DNA of 30,220 nucleotides, from positions 1 to 30,220 of the IMG/VR virus record IMGVR_UViG_3300021373_002241. One strand, 5' to 3'. The position numbers and the translations under genes are program-made. The notes below the pieces were generated by a model that saw only the letters and a list, made by a program, of their open reading frames with translations, was not told where the DNA came from and made no database searches. Origin of the DNA: a virus. How positions within the stretch are numbered: the stretch's first letter is position 1; every line of letters begins with the position of its first letter. Shown here in pieces: positions 24,636 to 30,220 of this stretch.

Positions 24636-25007
24636 ATGAGTGTTTGGAATTCAGTAGATAGCGGAGGAATTAGCGACTACATGATAGTCGTTTCAGACTC
24701 TGATATTAATTATAAAGTAACTCCAAACCAATTGGTTTTAAATCATAGCACTAGGACAGATCTAAAATTTCTTGTCTATAGGGATGGCATACAGTATTCT
24801 ACAACGCCGAATGATTTTTTTCATAATTCTTTTGGCGTTGATTCTGATTATGTTTTAATTGAGAGACATGATTCTAATTTATCGAGCAACGCTTTATATT
24901 CTGCAAATAAATTAGTAACATATTTCGATTATAATATTTTATTGACTCAAAACAGTAATCAAAGATTAATAACACAAACAGGCAACAGGATAATTTTTCC
25001 AACATAG
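24636..25007 (+). CDS. Hypothetical protein of AT-rich composition; start codon uncertain
   Basis: The open frame from 24636 gives 123 residues (MSVWNSVDSGGISDYMIVVS, later TDLKFLVYRDGIQYSTTPND, ending ILLTQNSNQRLITQTGNRII plus FPT). The C-terminal LLTQ/LITQ repeats recall the ends of small phage fibre or baseplate proteins, but I do not recognise the family. The DNA is clearly more AT-rich than its neighbours. The ATG lies 3 bases after an exact TATAAATA box, too close for a normal late transcript to include it; an internal ATG at 24681 (Met16), preceded by GGAGG at 24663-24667, would give a 108-residue product with a normal leader, though the 13-base spacing is long. Confidence 0.5.
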   Translation: MSVWNSVDSGGISDYMIVVSDSDINYKVTPNQLVLNHSTRTDLKFLVYRDGIQYSTTPNDFFHNSFGVDSDYVLIERHDSNLSSNALYSANKLVTYFDYNILLTQNSNQRLITQTGNRIIFPT

Positions 25008-25024
25008 GACATAGGAGATAAAAA

Positions 25025-26833
25025 ATGTCTGAAGTTAAAATTACAGATCTGACCGCGGCCGCATCTGCTGCGGACTCAGACGTTCTCGTTATTGTTGATG
25101 TTGCGAACGACACAACGAAAAAAATCACAAAGGGTAATTTAGTCGCCGGTTTAGGCGGTTCAGGCGGTCTAGATTCTGCTGGAGTTCAATCTGTTCTCGA
25201 TGGATTACAGACTGTTTCTATTGGTGTTAATGCTAATGCAGCAACAGGTACAGTCGCAATCGGTGACACTGCAACGGTAGTTGCTAATGGTGTTGCTATT
25301 GGTCATGATGCCTATGCTTATCAGTATGGTGTTGCGATTGGTCATGATGCACACCAAGGTTGGAATGGTCATCGTGCAGTCGTTATCGGTTATGGAGCAG
25401 GTAGTAATAATACAGGTTTCGATGCTGTTGCAATTGGTTATCAGGCGGGCGGCGGTGTTAGTTCTGGAAGTTATCCATCTCAAAGACACAGAAACGTTTA
25501 TGTTGGTGGTAGTGCTGGTGCGAATCGCCCTGCACTTTATGGTGTTGCGATTGGTTGGGAAGCAGGTGAAACGAGGCACGGTACATCTTCAGTAGCAATT
25601 GGTGCGATGGCAGGAAAAACTGACCAAGGTGATAACAATATTATCGTTAATGCGACTGGTGCAGCTTTAGATAGAACTGATAATTTTGGTATCGATATCC
25701 GTACATCTGACTCTGGTTCTGTAACTTACTCGACGGATTCAGACTGGCAGTTTGGTGCTTCAGTAACTGCGCCAGAGTTCAAGTTCTCAGACGGAACTTC
25801 TATGACTACTGCTCCAACTGGTGGCGGCGGTGGTGGTCTAGACTCTGCAGCGGTTCGAGCGATGATGCTCGATTCTGTCTCTACCTCTTCGTTGACAATT
25901 TCTGAGACGGTAGATTCTGGACAAACTGCAGTCCTTACATTTGATAGCGACAATAATGCATTGTTCTCCGGTTCAGTAACTGCTTCTTCGTTTATCGGCG
26001 ATGGTTCTCAGTTGACAGGTATTTCTGCTGGTTCGAGCGGTCTGGACTCTGCAGCAGTAAATGCTATGATTGATTCAGATTTCAATGACCCAGAGGTACT
26101 GACATTCGGCACAAATTCTACTGTAATTACAATTGGCCGAACTGCTGCCAACCACACCGGTGTTGCAATTGGCAATCAAGCAGATGCTTCTGGTGGTTTA
26201 TATAACGTCGCTATCGGAACGTCTGCAAAAGCAGACACACAAGTTGGTACCACTGCCATAGGACATAATGCAAAAGCACAAGGGACATTCTCCAGTGCAT
26301 ATGGTAGAGACACCAACGCGAGCGCCCAGTATGGCCTCGCGTTGGGATATGGTGCTCAAGCGACAGGTTCGAATGCAAAGGGTATTGGCGGCAATGCTAC
26401 TGGAAATTATTCAGTCGCAGTCGGCAGTACTGCTTCGGGTGTCGGCACAATATCAATGGGTTATAGTGCCTCAGCGGCAGGAACATCATCTGTTGCTCTG
26501 GGTAATGACGCCACTACAGCATCAAATGCGCAATATGGTATTGCGATCGGTAAAAACGCTGGTGCTGATACCTCGCAAACAATCCACATTAATGCGACTG
26601 GTCAAACGACAAATCAACCACAAACAGCATATGGTATTGCGATCGAAACTAGTCCTTATGGTTCGTTGACATACGACACTACGAACGATTGGACGTTTGG
26701 TGCTGGTGTCACTATGACCGATCTCACTGCGAGCGGCGCGACTGTTGTATTCAGTAACTTACCAACAGCAGATCCAGTGAATGCTGGTCAGTTGTGGAAT
26801 GATAACGGAACGCTAAAAATTTCAGCAGGATAA
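25025..26833 (+). CDS. Tail fibre with duplicated YadA-like beta-roll modules
   Basis: A 602-residue protein. N-terminus: KITDLTAAASAADSDVLVIV, an attachment motif shared in pattern with the next fibre gene. Residues 64-215 and 366-525 are two blocks of short repeats such as GVAIGHDAYAYQYGVAIGHD and SVALGNDATTASNAQYGIAI, the left-handed beta-roll signature of YadA head domains (Pfam YadA_head). Each block ends in a related tail: VNATG, then GSVTYSTDSDWQFGASVT (231-248) or GSLTYDTTNDWTFGAGVT (546-563). Between them are GLDSAAVRAM, a FIGDGSQLTGIS motif and a second GLDSAAVNAMIDSD. The end, LPTADPVNAGQLWNDNGTLK plus ISAG, is a common phage fibre terminus. It should be a trimeric fibre. AGGAG ribosome site at 25013-25017; a terminator follows. 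Confidence 0.8.
   Translation: MSEVKITDLTAAASAADSDVLVIVDVANDTTKKITKGNLVAGLGGSGGLDSAGVQSVLDGLQTVSIGVNANAATGTVAIGDTATVVANGVAIGHDAYAYQYGVAIGHDAHQGWNGHRAVVIGYGAGSNNTGFDAVAIGYQAGGGVSSGSYPSQRHRNVYVGGSAGANRPALYGVAIGWEAGETRHGTSSVAIGAMAGKTDQGDNNIIVNATGAALDRTDNFGIDIRTSDSGSVTYSTDSDWQFGASVTAPEFKFSDGTSMTTAPTGGGGGGLDSAAVRAMMLDSVSTSSLTISETVDSGQTAVLTFDSDNNALFSGSVTASSFIGDGSQLTGISAGSSGLDSAAVNAMIDSDFNDPEVLTFGTNSTVITIGRTAANHTGVAIGNQADASGGLYNVAIGTSAKADTQVGTTAIGHNAKAQGTFSSAYGRDTNASAQYGLALGYGAQATGSNAKGIGGNATGNYSVAVGSTASGVGTISMGYSASAAGTSSVALGNDATTASNAQYGIAIGKNAGADTSQTIHINATGQTTNQPQTAYGIAIETSPYGSLTYDTTNDWTFGAGVTMTDLTASGATVVFSNLPTADPVNAGQLWNDNGTLKISAG
25214..25669 (+). repeat. YadA-like beta-roll block 1
   Basis: Residues 64-215 of the 602-aa fibre hold repeats with the core VAIGxxA, at variable spacing of about 14-27 residues, ending with an IIVNATGA strand. 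Loops carry His- and Gly-rich insertions (HQGWNGHRAV, SYPSQRHRNV). Confidence 0.8.
26120..26599 (+). repeat. YadA-like beta-roll block 2
   Basis: Residues 366-525 repeat the block 1 design at an offset of about 314 residues. Repeats are more regular, close to 14 residues (VAVGSTASGVGTISMGYSAS), as in bacterial YadA heads, and end with IHINATG. Confidence 0.8.
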
Positions 26834-26851
26834 TATCCATAACATTAATTC

Positions 26852-26879
26852 AAGGGAGACTTCGGTCTCCCTTTTTTTT
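26852..26879 (+). terminator. Rho-independent terminator with UUCG loop after the YadA-like fibre
   Basis: A nine-pair perfect stem AAGGGAGAC/GTCTCCCTT with a TTCG loop at 26861-26864, followed by a run of T bases to 26879. It lies 18 bases after the stop of the 602-aa fibre gene and closely resembles the terminator at 13202. Confidence 0.93.
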
Positions 26880-26882
26880 GCG

Positions 26883-26890
26883 TATAAATA
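26883..26890 (+). promoter_or_regulatory. Late promoter box TATAAATA for the large Ig-like fibre
   Basis: An exact late box three bases after the terminator T-run and 35 bases before the ATG at 26925. The terminator-to-promoter layout repeats that found before gp6. Confidence 0.8.
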
Positions 26891-26924
26891 ACTGCATATA
26901 TTTTATTTTTTCGGGATTCAAGAA

Positions 26925-29900
26925 ATGGCAAATAAGAAAATCTCTCAACTTCCTACCTCATCCACGGTAACGGATAGCGATCTCTTAATCATTAATGATA
27001 ATGGTGTCACCAAGACAGCAACTAGAGAAGCACTCTTAGACGGTATCACAAGGAACGTCACAGACTCTGGTAATGATGCTATTGTTGCAGGAGACCTAGT
27101 AGTTGCGAACCAGATTACTGCTGGCGGTGATATCCTCACGACCGGTAACATTTCGTTCGGTTCTTTGACAGATCACCTCACTGGTGTCACTGTTTTGACA
27201 ATGGTTGACTCAGGTGGTGGAGTCGAAACATTCGATAGTTCTATTGCCACTTCTTCTGCAATTAAAGGGTATATTTCTGCGCAAGACTTTGGTCTTGATT
27301 CGGTTGCAGTCTTACAGTTAATTAACGAAAACCCTGGAATTGATTCTGCGGGAGTTCTTTCGCTCGTCACTGGTTCAGACCTTGATATGGGTGGAAACAA
27401 AGTTTTATTTGGCAACGTCTATACTGCAGAGGGTGATCTCCCGAATGCTTCTACATATCACGGTATGTTCGCACACGTCCATAATACTGGAGCAGCATAT
27501 TTTGCCCATGCTGGAAACTGGGTTCGTTTGGCGAATAACTCAGATTTAGGATCTGGTGGGGCGGGTGTAGACTCTGCACAAGTAATCGGAATATTAGAAG
27601 ATGGTGTTAACAACATACTACCATCTTTGGATTCTACCTATGACCTTGGATCCCCGACTCAAAAGTGGAAAGACCTGTATCTCAGTGGATCAACGATTAA
27701 CCTTGGAAATAAGACTATTAGTCAGTCTGGCAACAACCTTGTAATTGGTAATGCTAATGCGGTTGTTGCGACAGCATTTATCGGTGATGGTTCTGGACTC
27801 ACAGGAATTAGTAGTGGCGGTGGTTTGACAGAAGACGATGTTCTCGACTTGATCAACCAAAACCAGCAGTCCGCCGGACTTAACGCACGTGCTGTTAAAA
27901 TCTTGCCTTTGAATGGTCAGGTTATCAGATATGATAGCGACGGCAACGAAGAAGATACTTTGACATTCCGTGCTGTTCCAGAGAATGGTGCGAATACTCT
28001 CACCTATAAATGGTCTGTGAAAGCAGCAGCTGCACCTGATAATGCTTGGATTGTTGAACAAGATGGTCCATTAACTGACTTCACGTTAGCAGATGTGGAT
28101 GAACCTGGAGCAGAAGGTGTTAAAGTAATCAAATGTGAGATGTACGAAAACACCGATGGTACAGATAGTGCCGAGAAAGCACAAGACATTATGACTGTTT
28201 ATGGTCTTGCCAATGGTTTTGGAATCACTGGATTCCTGACGAACGAATCTCACGTAGAACCAGCAGACTCGACCGGTTCTCTCTTAACAGTATTAAATGA
28301 TGCGGGCGGCACATTCAAAGTATTCCTAGGAACTAACGACATCACAACTGACCCTGCTGTTACGTTTAGCAATCCTTCTAATTCAGGAATCAATGTCACC
28401 ATCGACAACAACGGTGTGTACGCATTAAATTCTTCACCAAATGCAGATGCTGCCTTTGCGAGTCTTGCAACACTTGCAGGTTCGGCAGTATTTGAAGCGA
28501 ATATCGGATCTTCACTAATTCCAAATTCGAATACGGATATGGTAATCGAAAAGAAATATACGATTGCTAAATCGCTCAGAGGTTCGACTGGTCCATCCGG
28601 AACTGGTGTTGGTAATCCTGGAGTAGATGCAAGAGCAGTTAAACTCGTTCCAAATAACGGTCAGGTAATTCGTTACTCAGCAGACGGATCGACAGAGACT
28701 GATACACTGACATTTACTGCTCAACCGAACGGAGCATTTACCGGAACCATAACTTATGATTTCGCAGTAAAGAAAGGCGGCGGCAGTTCTTTTGAAGAAA
28801 AGCAAGGTCAGGGTAATGGTGCCGACTTCACACTAGCAGATGTAGACGAACCGAGTGTCGACTCGGCGTATGTCGTTCGTGTTCAAGCATATGAAGATGG
28901 TAATGGTGTAAAAGCACGAGACTTTGTAACGGTCTATGGTCTAGCAGATGGAACATCAATCACCGCATTCCTAACGAATGAAGCACACGTTGAAGGTTAC
29001 GACTCTGATGGAAACCTCGTGGACAATTTCGACGATGCGGGTGGCACATTTAAAGTATTCCGTGGGACGGATGAGATCACGACGTCTTGTACTTTCTCGG
29101 TTGACACTGAGGTCGGCGTTGATGTTGAGATAGGTGCTAGCACTGGGATATATGTCGTTAATGGATTCTCGGCGACGAAAAAAGGTTACGCAGATTTCCA
29201 AGTTGAAGTTCCAGCATCATTGATTAATGGCGCGACAGATCCTTTGCGGATCGATAAGAGATATTCTATCTCTAAATCGAGCGACGGTTCTTCTGGCGCA
29301 AATGGCACCTCTCCGATCACTCTGGATCTAACGAACGAAAATCATTCTGTTACTGCAGCGAGAGATGGTTCTCCGTATACAAACTCATTCAATGGCGCGG
29401 TAACAACGTTGAACATATATGATGGCGCAGATGTTTTGTCAGTTCCTAGTAATGACATCTCAGTCTCGCCAATTTCAAGCATTGATAGTGCGTCATACAC
29501 TTTATCGAATAACAATCGGACACTGACTGTCACTAACATGGCTGATGACGTCGATGTTTCGACGCTGACATTTAATATTGGCGGTTCTACAGCAGCGAGC
29601 GGAAAGTCAACAGTATTCACTTTGACAAAGGTCAAAGATGGACAGGACGGTTCAGGAATTACCGTCGACTTGACGAACGAAAACCACTCTATTACTGCAA
29701 CAAATTCTGGCGCACCGTATGACAGCGATTACATCGGAGTAGTAACATCCCTTAGCGCATTTAATGGAAGCAATCCCCTTACTATTGCCAGCGGAGAAAT
29801 CAATATCTCATCTTCTGTCACAAAGGCGACAAGTGAAGGAAATAGGGGAGCGAATAATATCGATTACACCGTTCATAACGGAAATAAAACAATTCAAATT

Positions 29901-30220
29901 GTTCACGTCGGTTCAAATGTAGATGAATTTACAATCACATTTAGTATTACTGGTGGATTGGCGAACGGTAAATCGAAAGTCTTTAGCGTCTCAAAGATAA
30001 AAGACGGCGATAATGGTGATCCTGCGACTTTTTATCGATTGAGACTGGGTTCATATGTCATCAACAAAGCATCTAATGGTGTATACACTCCCTCTGAGTT
30101 CACTGCAACAAAACAGAAAGCGGTAGGGAGTACAACACCAGCAGATACCACAGACGGAACACTAAGGATTTATCGAAATGGTGACACCGATACTTCAGAT
30201 GCCGTCGCGACGAGTTCAAG
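26925..30220 (+). CDS. Large tail fibre with tandem Ig-like repeats (partial, C-terminus off the right edge)
   Basis: An open frame of 1098 residues runs from an ATG at 26925 to the window end. Residues 1-40 (KKISQLPTSSTVTDSDLLII) repeat the attachment motif of the preceding fibre. DSAGV-type linkers (GLDSVAVLQLI, GIDSAGVLSLV) and a conserved phage block STYHGMFAHVHNTGAAYFAH near 180 follow, then a YDLGSPTQKWKDLYLSGSTI block near 231 and FIGDGSGLTGIS near 286. From 321 on there are two 248-residue Ig-like repeats, then two 114-residue ones, joined by short Gly-rich linkers (GSTGPSGTG, KDGQDGSG, KDGDNGDP). Each repeat carries an LTNExH motif (438, 683, 802, 916). It has its own late promoter at 26883. 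Likely the long or central tail fibre; the tip and any chaperone lie outside the window. Confidence 0.8.
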   Translation, partial: MANKKISQLPTSSTVTDSDLLIINDNGVTKTATREALLDGITRNVTDSGNDAIVAGDLVVANQITAGGDILTTGNISFGSLTDHLTGVTVLTMVDSGGGVETFDSSIATSSAIKGYISAQDFGLDSVAVLQLINENPGIDSAGVLSLVTGSDLDMGGNKVLFGNVYTAEGDLPNASTYHGMFAHVHNTGAAYFAHAGNWVRLANNSDLGSGGAGVDSAQVIGILEDGVNNILPSLDSTYDLGSPTQKWKDLYLSGSTINLGNKTISQSGNNLVIGNANAVVATAFIGDGSGLTGISSGGGLTEDDVLDLINQNQQSAGLNARAVKILPLNGQVIRYDSDGNEEDTLTFRAVPENGANTLTYKWSVKAAAAPDNAWIVEQDGPLTDFTLADVDEPGAEGVKVIKCEMYENTDGTDSAEKAQDIMTVYGLANGFGITGFLTNESHVEPADSTGSLLTVLNDAGGTFKVFLGTNDITTDPAVTFSNPSNSGINVTIDNNGVYALNSSPNADAAFASLATLAGSAVFEANIGSSLIPNSNTDMVIEKKYTIAKSLRGSTGPSGTGVGNPGVDARAVKLVPNNGQVIRYSADGSTETDTLTFTAQPNGAFTGTITYDFAVKKGGGSSFEEKQGQGNGADFTLADVDEPSVDSAYVVRVQAYEDGNGVKARDFVTVYGLADGTSITAFLTNEAHVEGYDSDGNLVDNFDDAGGTFKVFRGTDEITTSCTFSVDTEVGVDVEIGASTGIYVVNGFSATKKGYADFQVEVPASLINGATDPLRIDKRYSISKSSDGSSGANGTSPITLDLTNENHSVTAARDGSPYTNSFNGAVTTLNIYDGADVLSVPSNDISVSPISSIDSASYTLSNNNRTLTVTNMADDVDVSTLTFNIGGSTAASGKSTVFTLTKVKDGQDGSGITVDLTNENHSITATNSGAPYDSDYIGVVTSLSAFNGSNPLTIASGEINISSSVTKATSEGNRGANNIDYTVHNGNKTIQIVHVGSNVDEFTITFSITGGLANGKSKVFSVSKIKDGDNGDPATFYRLRLGSYVINKASNGVYTPSEFTATKQKAVGSTTPADTTDGTLRIYRNGDTDTSDAVATSS
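27885..29327 (+). repeat. Two 248-residue Ig-like repeats in the partial large fibre
   Basis: The copies start at ARAVKILPLNGQVIRY (27885) and ARAVKLVPNNGQVIRY (28629), an in-frame offset of 744 bases. Both share FTLADVDEP, TVYGLA, LTNExHVE and DAGGTFKVF. DNA identity is clearly lower than protein identity. Confidence 0.85.
29328..30012 (+). repeat. Two 114-residue Ig-like repeats in the partial large fibre
   Basis: Copies start with LTNENHSVTA (29328) and LTNENHSITA (29670), offset by 342 bases in frame, and end with GKSTVFTLTKVKDG and GKSKVFSVSKIKDG. The LTNExH start is shared with the longer repeats before them. Confidence 0.82.

Noticed and set aside
25051-25060. NotI-type site GCGGCCGC as a sign of cloning vector
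   Set aside because: It lies in frame in the N-terminus of a fibre protein (TAAAS codons) with phage sequence on both sides; no vector sequence seen.
25205-25595. Open frames on both strands overlapping the first YadA-like block
   Set aside because: Low-complexity Thr/Asn/Ile or Val/Leu/Met products are frame shadows of the GVAIG repeats.
28003-28010. TATAAATG inside the large fibre gene
   Set aside because: One mismatch, deep within coding sequence and with no gene start downstream; expected by chance.
28580-28630. Collagen-like stretch GSTGPSGTGVGNPG
   Set aside because: Only a few Gly-X-Y steps, irregular; better read as a flexible linker between Ig-like repeats.

Overview
The window is part of the virion structural region of a T4-like myovirus (contractile-tailed Caudoviricetes), probably from a marine or other aquatic bacterium. 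The evidence is protein resemblance to T4 baseplate components (gp4, gp54, gp26, gp48, gp53, gp27, gp5, gp25, gp6, gp8), the gene order (closer to marine T4-like phages than to T4 itself), and repeated exact copies of the T4-type late promoter TATAAATA. Base composition is in the low-to-mid 40s % G+C by eye. The host cannot be told from this window. Coding density is very high. No stretch of 300 bases lacks a gene; the longest gap (11324-11469, 146 bases) holds a late promoter and a ribosome binding site. I saw no tRNA, CRISPR array, insertion sequence or integrase.

Left arm, minus strand (1-2399): a convergently read late operon of gp4-like head completion protein, a 200-aa conserved phage protein (possibly the gp2-type DNA end protector), the gp54-like tube initiator, and a gp26-like hub protein cut by the window edge. 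It diverges from the rest at about 2400-2450, where late promoters point both ways.

Baseplate hub and spike operon, plus strand (2450-11323): gp48 tube cap, gp53 wedge, gp27 hub, then four tightly overlapping genes that appear to hold the pieces of the gp5 spike: OB-fold plus a lysozyme-like domain lacking its catalytic glutamate; a long helical protein ending in a zinc amidase; the VgrG/gp5 beta-helix needle; and a 244-aa protein with faint M15-peptidase-like features. The gp25 wedge protein closes the operon. The cell-wall-cutting role seems to have moved from the lysozyme domain to the amidase.

Wedge and outer baseplate (11470-21763): a 569-aa coiled-coil fibre sits between gp25 and gp6. 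A UUCG-loop terminator and late promoter follow, then gp6, gp8 and a 1779-aa DUF4815-type outer baseplate/fibre-network protein.

Fibre and adhesin region (21829-30220): a LamG-like adhesin, four small proteins, a 602-aa fibre with two copies of a YadA-like beta-roll head module, a second terminator/promoter cassette, and the first 1098 residues of a large fibre with tandem Ig-like repeats. Several of these proteins share short linker and N-terminal motifs, which suggests module shuffling.

The most striking non-gene signal is base-level. The tetranucleotide family RGCY (AGCT, GGCC, AGCC, GGCT) is almost absent: about a dozen sites by eye against roughly 350 expected, with a 13.5-kb stretch (9582-23099) in which I found none. 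This looks like strong avoidance of a restriction or similar nuclease specificity (RGCY is the CviJI site), and more than half of the surviving sites lie in the fibre genes.
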